Part shown: one piece after another, positions 1 to 5,923 of the stretch
How positions within the stretch are numbered: position 1 is the stretch's first letter
How the letters are laid out: each line of letters begins with the position of its first letter
Program-made: the position numbers and the translations under genes
Notes under the pieces: model-generated
What the model was told of the DNA's origin: nothing
Seen by the model: only the letters and a program-made list of their open reading frames with translations
Database searches by the model: none
DNA from: Klebsiella pneumoniae
GTDB lineage: Bacteria; Pseudomonadota; Gammaproteobacteria; Pseudomonadales; Azotimanducaceae
Direction: 5' to 3'
DNA length: 6,087 nt
Assembly: GCA_945878745.1 (NCBI GenBank)
Contig: CAMDVY010000199.1
Span: 1 to 6,087, forward strand

Positions 1-176
1 CCGATTGCCTTTGACTGACGATTGCGCTCGTTCTGCAGTTGTTCCATATCCTGCTGCAATTGCTTGCGACGTTCTTCGAGATGAACGTAGGCAGAAACGT
101 CGAATGCAAATCCGCGTCGCCCCAGCGCTAGCGCAATGGCTCCGGGATCCTGACGCAGTAAACGGGGATCGAGCAT
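1..176 (-). CDS. serS: Seryl-tRNA synthetase, N-terminal fragment (runs off left edge)
   Basis: Only the first 58 codons plus two bases lie inside the window; the gene continues past base 1. Seryl-tRNA synthetase is a cytoplasmic class II synthetase that charges tRNA-Ser (and tRNA-Sec where present) with serine using ATP. The visible protein starts MLDPRLLRQDPGAIALAL, then has a GRRGF segment around residues 19-23, and continues into a charged helix (HLEERRKQLQQ, residues 32-42) ending in RNRQSKAI. This is the typical SerS N-terminus: the MLDP(R/K)LLR opening, the RG(F/Y) segment and the start of the antiparallel coiled-coil arm that grips the long variable arm of the tRNA. The catalytic domain is out of view. 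The ATG at 174-176 is chosen because the MLDP motif is normally at the very start. Its Shine-Dalgarno is unclear: GGATGG lies about 7 bases upstream, while AAGGA sits only one base away. A 151-base spacer separates it from the SDR gene, so it may have its own promoter. Confidence 0.94.
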   Translation of the reverse strand, partial: MLDPRLLRQDPGAIALALGRRGFAFDVSAYVHLEERRKQLQQDMEQLQNERNRQSKAI

Positions 177-327
177 GTCCTTACCATCCAGTTCGATTCA
201 ATACGGAACACTGCAATGCAGGCCTGCAGTGTTCATGGCGGCGCGCATCATACCCGCGAACGCCGCTGTAGTAGAACACGGGCATTTCCTGGTCGACCCA
301 ACCTGCGTGACCTGAGTCAGGAACACC
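177..327 (-). promoter_or_regulatory. Spacer between the SDR gene and serS, probable serS leader
   Basis: This 151-base stretch holds no convincing gene. Read on the minus strand, it contains the short palindromes CCTGA-C-TCAGG (311-321) and GGTCGACC (291-298), then a TATGAT hexamer (plus-strand 247-252) that matches the sigma-70 -10 consensus at five of six bases. No acceptable -35 element lies 16-19 bases upstream of it, so the promoter assignment is weak. If it were the -10, transcription would start near 240, and the large inverted repeat at 206-234 would form the 5' end of the serS transcript. No U-rich tract follows any of the palindromes, so I do not call an intrinsic terminator for the SDR gene. 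Confidence 0.4.
206..234. repeat. Perfect 10-bp inverted repeat with an overlapping alternative palindrome
   Basis: GAACACTGCA at 206-215 is the exact reverse complement of TGCAGTGTTC at 225-234, leaving a 9-base loop. The loop and inner right arm also form the perfect 12-base palindrome TGCAGGCCTGCA at 217-228. The two structures share bases and cannot form together. The near edge is 29 bases upstream of the serS start codon. No run of T follows in either direction, which argues against a simple Rho-independent terminator. It could be a protein-binding operator, a stabilising 5' hairpin of the serS mRNA, or a chance structure. Confidence 0.7.
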
Positions 328-1224
328 TCACCCTTTTTTTGCCGCCGCCTGTCGACGTAGCCACGGGGAGCCTTCCTGAGCCGTGCTCATATCCAGCAAC
401 TTGTCCTTCCGAGCCAGCAGATCTTCATACGTCACATCCGCGCCCAACTCGACATCATCGTTGGTAAAGATCGCCGACACGGAGAATCGTCCGTTTCCGG
501 CGTGAATCGTCACACCATTGGGCGCATCTTCACTGCACATGAGAATCACTGCCGGAGTAACCAGCCTTGGATGACGGGCAGGATCCGGATTATCGAGATC
601 TTCGTTCCGCCCGGGAATCGTGTTGATCAGACGGGTTGCCGCAGCGGGCGCAAGGGTGTTGACGCGTACGTTCTTGCTCACCCCTTCTTTCGCCAGCACG
701 TTCATCATTCCCAACATGCCCATCTTGGCCGCGCCGTAATTGGATTGGCCAAAATTCCCGTAAATACCTGAGGCTGAGCTGGTAAACACAATTCGCCCAT
801 AGTTCTGATCGAGCATGATCGGCCAAGCTGCATGGGTAACGTAAGCTGTACCGTTGAGGTGTACGTCCATGACGATGTCCCAGTCCTCAAGCGACATCTT
901 GCGAAAACTCTTGTCCCTCAGAATGCCAGCGTTGTTGACAAGGATATGCACGGTGCCGAACGCTTTCACGGCATCATCGATGATCGACTTGGCGCCTTCC
1001 TTGCTGGATACCGATGCCTTGTTGGCGATGGCCGTTCCGCCAGCAGCACGTATCTGCGCAACCACGAGATCAGCCGCGTCGCCCGAGCCACGCCCATCAC
1101 CGCTGCCACCCAGATCATTGACCACGACTTTGGCGCCACGGCTGGCGAACTCAAGCGCATGCGCTTTGCCCAGACCACCCCCTGCACCGGTTATGACAAC
1201 CACCTTATCCTTGAACTCGCTCAT
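328..1224 (-). CDS. Short-chain dehydrogenase/reductase, (3R)-hydroxyacyl-CoA dehydrogenase-like
   Basis: This 298-residue cytosolic SDR probably oxidises a 3-hydroxyacyl-CoA (or a related hydroxy compound) to the 3-oxo form with NAD+. The cofactor motif TGAGGGLG is at residues 12-19. VVVNDLGG at 33-40 places Asp37 after the second strand, which favours NAD over NADP. NNAG is at 97-100, and the catalytic set is Asn124, Ser150, Tyr163 and Lys167. The stretches ILVNNAGILRDKSF and TSSASGIYGNFGQSNY are very like the dehydrogenase domain of peroxisomal multifunctional enzyme 2 (HSD17B4). No hydratase or SCP2 domain is attached, and the C-terminal 45 residues or so are family-specific. I chose the ATG at 1222-1224 because MSEFKDKVVVITGA fits the SDR start and AGGGGG lies 4 bases upstream; the in-frame GTG at 1306-1308 would add an unlikely 28-residue leader. 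It lies 94 bases after crcB. The true substrate (fatty acyl-CoA, steroid side chain, other) cannot be told from sequence alone. Confidence 0.92.
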   Translation of the reverse strand: MSEFKDKVVVITGAGGGLGKAHALEFASRGAKVVVNDLGGSGDGRGSGDAADLVVAQIRAAGGTAIANKASVSSKEGAKSIIDDAVKAFGTVHILVNNAGILRDKSFRKMSLEDWDIVMDVHLNGTAYVTHAAWPIMLDQNYGRIVFTSSASGIYGNFGQSNYGAAKMGMLGMMNVLAKEGVSKNVRVNTLAPAAATRLINTIPGRNEDLDNPDPARHPRLVTPAVILMCSEDAPNGVTIHAGNGRFSVSAIFTNDDVELGADVTYEDLLARKDKLLDMSTAQEGSPWLRRQAAAKKG

Positions 1225-1228
1225 GTTT

Positions 1229-1234
1229 CCCCCT
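1229..1234 (-). promoter_or_regulatory. Strong ribosome binding site that fixes the SDR start
   Basis: The minus strand reads AGGGGG-AAAC-ATG. This purine run is a good Shine-Dalgarno sequence 4 bases from the ATG, and decides between that ATG and the in-frame GTG 84 bases upstream. It is the clearest Shine-Dalgarno in the window, in line with the SDR being initiated independently of crcB. Confidence 0.7.
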
Positions 1235-1318
1235 GTTTGTTCTGGCTTCTTGTCCAGCCTCGAGACCAGGTCTTTGTAACGCAGGTTGCCGAAGATGGCC
1301 ACCACCACGTTGATCTAC

Positions 1319-1696
1319 TCAACCGGATACGATCCGAACCCCAAGCCATGCGGCCAGCACGCAACCGATGGCGGTTGTTATCACATAGGTACCCGCAGAC
1401 AACCAACGACCCTGGCTGATCAGAACAACCGCGTCCATGGCAAACGCGGAATACGTCGTGAACCCGCCCAACAGACCGGTCACCAGCAGAAACCTGCCCC
1501 AGGATTCAAACCAGTCGCTACCCGCCAGAGCTCCGATCATCAGCCCAATAACGAATGAGCCCAGTACATTCACGACCAGCGTCGGCCAGGGACCGGGTAC
1601 CATCGACGCCATGCTCATGCCGAGCAGAAAACGAGCCACTGCACCCGCTGCGCCGCCCGCCGCTACCATAAGAACCTGCACGACGCCTGGACTCAT
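1319..1696 (-). CDS. crcB: Fluoride ion channel CrcB/Fluc
   Basis: CrcB (Fluc) is a small inner-membrane channel that works as an antiparallel dimer and lets fluoride leave the cell. The protein has 125 residues, the usual family length, with four hydrophobic segments near residues 5-27, 36-58, 67-93 and 100-122. Family signatures are visible: GGAAGAVARF (14-23) with Arg22, TLVVNVLGSF (39-48) with Asn43, and GLLGGFTTYSAF (74-85), the broken third helix that lines the pore. Two positions differ from the common TTFSTF form: Tyr82 replaces the first pore phenylalanine and Ala84 replaces threonine; Phe85 is kept. Pro38 stands where Gly is usual before TL-VN. The ATG overlaps the rarA stop codon as ATGA (1693-1696), so translation is probably coupled to rarA. 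Fluoride riboswitches often control crcB, but there is no room for one here because the gene begins inside rarA. Confidence 0.96.
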   Translation of the reverse strand: MSPGVVQVLMVAAGGAAGAVARFLLGMSMASMVPGPWPTLVVNVLGSFVIGLMIGALAGSDWFESWGRFLLVTGLLGGFTTYSAFAMDAVVLISQGRWLSAGTYVITTAIGCVLAAWLGVRIVSG

Positions 1697-2988
1697 GTTG
1701 TCCCGCTTTCCTTCGTCGGTGGTTGTGCTTGAGCATCAATTGCACGGAGTCGTTCGAGCCGCTGTCTTATCCTGATCTCGAGACCAGCATCCACTGGCTC
1801 GTAGAAGCGCGTTCCGCGTAACTCGTTGGGGAAGTAGTTTTCCCCGGCAGCATACTGATCACCTTCGTCATGAGCGTAACGATAATCCTTGCCATAGCCC
1901 ATGCCCTTCATCATCGATGTTGGTGCGTTGCGCAGATGCATGGGCACGTCGTGACTTGGTGAATTGCGAACCAGGTCCATCGCCTTGTTGAAGGCGAGGT
2001 AAGTCGCATTGCTCTTGGGCACCGATGCCAGATAAACCACGGCCTGGGCGATCGCAAGCTCACCTTCCGGTGATCCAAGCCTCTCAAAGGTGTCCCACGC
2101 CGCGATGGCAATCTGGAGGCCACGAGGATCAGCGTTGCCAATGTCTTCGCTCGCCATTCGCACAACACGACGGACGATGTAGAGCGGATCACACCCGCCA
2201 TCCAGCATTCGACATACCCAATCCAACGATGCGTCCGGATCACTGCCGCGCACACTCTTGTGCAGTGCCGAAATCTGTTCGTAGAACAGATCTCCCCCTT
2301 TGTCGAAGCGGCGATGGCGCTCACCTGCAGCGCTGTGTACATCCCCTGTCTCCACAGTGTCGCGAGCCCCTCTGAACTGAGCTGCAATTTCCAGCAGATT
2401 CAGCAACCGGCGCGCGTCACCATCCGCCAGTTCACACAACAAATGGCGTGCATCCGGCTGGACCACCAACTCGAGGAGCGATGCTGCCCGATCAATGATG
2501 CCGTCCAGGTCGGCATGTGTGAGCGATTTCAGAACCAGCACACGCGCCCGCGACAACAGCGCTGAATTGACTTCGAAAGATGGGTTTTCCGTGGTCGCGC
2601 CGATGAAGATGACGGTGCCGTCTTCGACATGCGGCAAGAACGCATCCTGCTGGGATTTGCTGAAGCGGTGCACCTCATCCACGAACAGCAGCGTCTGCTG
2701 ACCTGTGAGTAGACGCTCTCGTGCCGTCTCGACTGCTGCTCTGATGTCCTTTACACCCGCGAGTACTGCAGAGATCGAGATCAGGTGCAGCCCACAGTGT
2801 TCGGCGAGCAGTTTTGCAAGCGTCGTCTTGCCGGTGCCTGGTGGCCCCCACAATATAAGCGATGACAGTCGACGGGCGGCCAACGCACCTGCCAACGGCT
2901 GACCAGGACCGAGGATGTGGCGCTGCCCGACAAAATCTTCGATCATCAATGGGCGAAGCCGGTCGGCGAGCGGTCGCTGATCGTTCAC
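1693..2988 (-). CDS. rarA: Replication-associated recombination protein A (RarA/MgsA), AAA+ ATPase
   Basis: RarA is a cytoplasmic tetrameric AAA+ ATPase related to clamp-loader subunits and to eukaryotic WRNIP1/Mgs1. It acts at stalled replication forks and binds single-strand DNA ends and SSB. The protein has 431 residues, close to the family norm. In order: the N-terminal RPLADRLRP box (5-13); Walker A GPPGTGKTT (48-56, Lys54); Walker B LLFVDEVH (100-107, Asp104/Glu105); sensor 1 IGATTENP (129-136); the LLSRARV arginine-finger region (144-150, Arg147); sensor 2 DARRLLNLLE (191-200); and the C-terminal tetramerisation domain, with the conserved KSVRGSDPDA (244-253), SEDIGNADPR (280-289), HLRNAPT (351-357) and YGKDYRYAHDE (365-375). 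No key residue is missing. The start is a GTG (2986-2988) overlapping the lolA stop as GTGA. It is supported by the conserved N-terminal box, since the next Met (residue 15) would delete it. The end overlaps crcB by four bases. Confidence 0.97.
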   Translation of the reverse strand: MNDQRPLADRLRPLMIEDFVGQRHILGPGQPLAGALAARRLSSLILWGPPGTGKTTLAKLLAEHCGLHLISISAVLAGVKDIRAAVETARERLLTGQQTLLFVDEVHRFSKSQQDAFLPHVEDGTVIFIGATTENPSFEVNSALLSRARVLVLKSLTHADLDGIIDRAASLLELVVQPDARHLLCELADGDARRLLNLLEIAAQFRGARDTVETGDVHSAAGERHRRFDKGGDLFYEQISALHKSVRGSDPDASLDWVCRMLDGGCDPLYIVRRVVRMASEDIGNADPRGLQIAIAAWDTFERLGSPEGELAIAQAVVYLASVPKSNATYLAFNKAMDLVRNSPSHDVPMHLRNAPTSMMKGMGYGKDYRYAHDEGDQYAAGENYFPNELRGTRFYEPVDAGLEIRIRQRLERLRAIDAQAQPPTKESGTT

Positions 2989-3617
2989 CCCTGCAGGACT
3001 TCCGTACCGGCCGGTACCTTGAGCACGAACGGCTCTGCAGGCGGCGGTGACTTCGTCGCCGACTTGAATTCCAGACGCAATCGACCACCAAACTCATCGA
3101 GGACATCGAGCCGTTTCAGCGACTTCCCTTCCAGCCAGATTTCCACGCGCTGCGCCTTGGTTTGTGGATTCAGCGGCGCCAGCATGAAGTACTCCGCCTT
3201 GCCGCGCTGATCGTGAGAGAGCAGCTGGAATTCATCACGCAGTCGGCCGTCCGGTCGGCTCAGAATGCCGAGCGGCGTGCCTTCCAGCGCCTGCGCCAAT
3301 TCGCGTTCGGTCACTTGTTCGAGGTCAGGATCGTAAACCTTGAGCAGCTTGCCATCTGAAACGATGACTTGAGGATAAGGGTCATCAACAACCCAGCGGA
3401 ATTTTGGTCGTTGCATGATGAAGCGGCCGGTGGCGAACTCCACCAGCTCACCTTCCACACCATGCACATACTGTTCAAAGGTAACGTCGAATTGATCGAG
3501 ACCTGCCAATACGTGCTCGAGCCTTTCGATGTACGTTTTGCCGATATCCGAGTCAGCCGCGCGTGCGGAACAAGCCGTCAGCAACAACAACAGGACGACC
3601 CACCGGCGCGTGATCAT
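2985..3617 (-). CDS. lolA: Outer-membrane lipoprotein carrier protein LolA
   Basis: LolA is the periplasmic shuttle that takes outer-membrane lipoproteins from the LolCDE transporter and hands them to LolB. The 210-residue product matches the family length. It has a short export signal (Arg4-Arg5, then a hydrophobic run to about residue 15), followed by the LolA beta-barrel fold: FDVTFEQ (43-49), FIMQRPKFRW (66-75), DPYPQVIVSDG (79-89), NPQTKAQRVEIWLE (150-163), LEFKSATKS (182-190) and the typical ending VPAGTEVLQG. Two cleavage readings are possible: signal peptidase I after Ala18-Arg19-Ala20, as expected for a soluble carrier, or signal peptidase II at the lipobox-like Leu13-Thr14-Ala15-Cys16. 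The ATG at 3615-3617 is the only reasonable start; it lies 8 bases after the ftsK stop, with a modest GGGAG inside the ftsK end. The stop overlaps the rarA GTG. The signal region contains a small TTG triplet repeat (3582-3590) encoding leucines. Confidence 0.95.
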   Translation of the reverse strand: MITRRWVVLLLLLTACSARAADSDIGKTYIERLEHVLAGLDQFDVTFEQYVHGVEGELVEFATGRFIMQRPKFRWVVDDPYPQVIVSDGKLLKVYDPDLEQVTERELAQALEGTPLGILSRPDGRLRDEFQLLSHDQRGKAEYFMLAPLNPQTKAQRVEIWLEGKSLKRLDVLDEFGGRLRLEFKSATKSPPPAEPFVLKVPAGTEVLQG

Positions 3618-3625
3618 GAAATGTC

Positions 3626-5923
3626 TTACTCCCGATGCGGAACCAGAACTTCCCGGCTGCCATTCGAGTTCATGGTGGTGACGATGCCCGACATTTCCAT
3701 CGCTTCGATCAAGCGTGCGGCACGGTTGTAACCAATCCTGAGCTTGCGTTGCACGCTGGAAATCGACGCGCGCCGTGACTCGATGACATATTGAACCGCC
3801 TCATCATACAGGGCATCTTCCTGCTCGGTCTCAGCTGCCCCGCCACTGCCCTCGATGGCCAGGAAAGGTTCGTCGTCACCGCCGGTCAAGACACTTGGAT
3901 CGTAGTCCGGTTCGCCCCGCGCCTTCCAGTCAGAAGCGACCCGGTGAACCTCTTCATCCGACACAAACGCGCCATGCACCCGCAATGGCACAGCAGTGCC
4001 GGGTGGCAGGTAGAGCATGTCGCCATGACCCAGCAACTGTTCCGCACCACCCTGATCAAGAATCGTGCGCGAGTCGATCTTGGAAGACACCTGGAAACTG
4101 AGGCGCGTTGGGATGTTGGCCTTGATCAGTCCAGTGATGACATCCACAGAGGGCCGCTGGGTCGCCAGAATCAGGTGAATACCAGCCGCCCGGGCCTTCT
4201 GGGCAATCCGTGCGATGAGTTGTTCAACCTTTTTGCCAACGACCATCATCATGTCGGCGAACTCGTCGATCACCACGACGATGAACGGCAACGGCGATAG
4301 CGTTCGTGGCGCGCCTTCTTCATCGTAAGCGTTGATCGGGTCTTGAAGGGGCTCTCCCTTCCTGATGGCTTCCCGCACGGCCTTGTTGTAACCGGCAAGG
4401 TTTCGCACGCCCAGACCGGCCATCAGCTTGTAACGCCGCTCCATCTCCCCCACACACCAGTTGAGGGCGTGCGCGGCATCTCGCATATCCGTCACCACCG
4501 GTGTCAGCAAATGTGGGATGCCTTCGTAAACCGACAGCTCCAGCATTTTCGGATCGACCAGAATCAGCCGGACTTCCTCGGGTGTCGCCTTGTAGAGAAT
4601 GCTGAGCAGCATGGCGTTCACACCCACCGACTTGCCGGAACCCGTGGTCCCCGCCACCAGCAGGTGAGGCATTCGACCGATGTCGGCAATGACTGGCTCG
4701 CCGCCGATGTCCTTGCCAAGCGCCAGGGTCAAAGCCGACTTGGCCTCCTGGAAAGTTTCGCTACCAAGAATTTCCTTGAGTCGTACCGTTTCGCGCACTT
4801 CATTCGGAATTTCGATGCCGACCACGGACTTGCCTGGAATCACTTCCACAATCCGGACACTGATGACCGCCAGCGAACGCGCAAGATCCTTGGCCAAGGC
4901 ACTGATTTTCTGAACTTTTACCCCGGCCGCCGGCTGCAATTCGAACCGTGTGATAACGGGGCCAGGCATGACGGATTCAACTTTGGCATCAACGCCAAAG
5001 TCGCGCAGCTTGATTTCCAGGAGACGCGACATGGCCTCCAGCGACGCTGCGGAGTAACCACCCTCGGTCTTTTCGGCCATGCCTTCGAGCAGATCAAGAT
5101 CAGGCATCCCCGCGTCGGCAGGCGCCCGAAACAGAACCTTCTGGTCGGCTTTGCGTCGCACGGGTGGCGCTGGTGGCCGAATGGTTGGTGTGGTACGAAC
5201 CAGTTCTTCGACCAGCGCTTCTTCCGCCTCGATCACGTCGAGCGCCGGTTCCCCGTCGGATTCAGTGACGGGCTCAACCGGTTTTTTCTTGCGGCGAGGT
5301 TTTTGGACCACCGGTTCAATGGTGCGCTGGTGCCAGCGATCCCGCAGGGAGTCGTAGAGTGCCAACAGTCTGAAATTCAGCGCGTGCAATATGCGGCCGG
5401 TATGTTCGGCGACGACCAGCCAGGAAAAGCCGGCTGCAGCCTGGGCGCCAACCAGCACGATGGTCACCATCAAGAGGGTCAAACCGACCCAGCCGAGCAC
5501 ACCCACTCCAGCATCGCCAAGCCACTGCCCGAAAATTCCGCCATTACCTGCGGGCAACGACCCATCCATCGAAAAGTGCATGTGCATGAGTACGCAAAGC
5601 GCGAGCAGCATGCTCGACCACCCCAGCGTCCGGATCAGTGTCACCAGCCAGACGGCTTCTTCTTCTCGATGTTTCACCAGACGCCAGCCGATGATGGCCA
5701 GCATGATGGGAAGCACCCAGGCGATCCAGCCAAACAAGGTCAGGACCACATCGGCGAACATCGCTCCGAAATGCCCGACCAGGTTCTGTACCTCGACACC
5801 GTTGCCGGTGTAGGTGAATGACGTGTCGTAAGGGGAATATGAACCAATTGCGAGTGCCACAAAGAGCCCTAACGCAATCAATCCGACGAGACTGATCTCT
5901 CGGAGGGGGATGCTGTCCTGCAT
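3626..5923 (-). CDS. ftsK: DNA translocase FtsK
   Basis: FtsK anchors at the division septum and pumps chromosomal DNA so that the dif sites meet and XerCD can resolve dimers. From the ATG at 5921-5923 the protein has 765 residues. Membrane segments lie near 11-28, 57-80, 93-115 and 138-159, forming the septal anchor. A basic and acidic linker (about 205-260, with PRRKKKP and a Glu-rich part) follows. Next come the alpha domain (about 288-340), the RecA-like motor with Walker A GTTGSGKS (425-432) and Walker B VVVIDEFAD (549-557), the conserved RPSVDVITG (590-598), and the C-terminal gamma winged-helix domain (about 700-762, RRASISSVQRKLRIGYNRAA) that reads the polar KOPS guide sequences and activates XerD. 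The linker is far shorter than the roughly 600 residues of E. coli FtsK, as in many other bacteria. The frame stays open upstream to the window end, but that part (TTG at 6067) is not membrane-like or family-like, so I start at MQDSIPLREISL. The Shine-Dalgarno is weak. lolA follows after 8 bases. Confidence 0.97.
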   Translation of the reverse strand: MQDSIPLREISLVGLIALGLFVALAIGSYSPYDTSFTYTGNGVEVQNLVGHFGAMFADVVLTLFGWIAWVLPIMLAIIGWRLVKHREEEAVWLVTLIRTLGWSSMLLALCVLMHMHFSMDGSLPAGNGGIFGQWLGDAGVGVLGWVGLTLLMVTIVLVGAQAAAGFSWLVVAEHTGRILHALNFRLLALYDSLRDRWHQRTIEPVVQKPRRKKKPVEPVTESDGEPALDVIEAEEALVEELVRTTPTIRPPAPPVRRKADQKVLFRAPADAGMPDLDLLEGMAEKTEGGYSAASLEAMSRLLEIKLRDFGVDAKVESVMPGPVITRFELQPAAGVKVQKISALAKDLARSLAVISVRIVEVIPGKSVVGIEIPNEVRETVRLKEILGSETFQEAKSALTLALGKDIGGEPVIADIGRMPHLLVAGTTGSGKSVGVNAMLLSILYKATPEEVRLILVDPKMLELSVYEGIPHLLTPVVTDMRDAAHALNWCVGEMERRYKLMAGLGVRNLAGYNKAVREAIRKGEPLQDPINAYDEEGAPRTLSPLPFIVVVIDEFADMMMVVGKKVEQLIARIAQKARAAGIHLILATQRPSVDVITGLIKANIPTRLSFQVSSKIDSRTILDQGGAEQLLGHGDMLYLPPGTAVPLRVHGAFVSDEEVHRVASDWKARGEPDYDPSVLTGGDDEPFLAIEGSGGAAETEQEDALYDEAVQYVIESRRASISSVQRKLRIGYNRAARLIEAMEMSGIVTTMNSNGSREVLVPHRE

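Noticed and set aside
198..236. Possible 12-residue leader peptide upstream of serS (MNTAGLHCSVPY)
   Set aside because: It has no Shine-Dalgarno sequence, only one serine codon, and lies within the inverted repeat, so there is no attenuation logic to support it.
311..321. CCTGA-C-TCAGG after the SDR stop codon as a terminator hairpin
   Set aside because: A one-base loop cannot form a stable hairpin and there is no T tract; it may at most be a protein-binding palindrome.
1262..1306. Candidate SDR promoter, TGGCCA-17 bases-TACAAA on the minus strand between crcB and the SDR
   Set aside because: Each hexamer matches consensus at only four of six bases and the G/T-rich context is repetitive; this is too weak to list as a feature.
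1225..1308. In-frame N-terminal extension of the SDR from a GTG at 1306-1308 (28 extra residues)
   Set aside because: The extension has no SDR character, the ATG at 1222-1224 has a strong Shine-Dalgarno and gives the normal SDR start, and a TAG lies just upstream of the GTG.
1312..1326. GTTGA-GTAGA-TCAAC inverted repeat over the crcB stop codon as a terminator
   Set aside because: The stem is only five base pairs, with three A/T pairs, and no T tract follows, so it is unlikely to end transcription.
832..1419. Plus-strand open frame of 195 codons opposite the SDR and the crcB end
   Set aside because: It covers the SDR coding sequence on the opposite strand, extends into the crcB end, and has no family resemblance.
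4343..5821. Long plus-strand open frame of 492 codons opposite ftsK
   Set aside because: It is antisense to a well-conserved gene, is rich in His, Gln, Arg and Pro as expected for a shadow of a GC-rich gene, and shows no recognisable domain.
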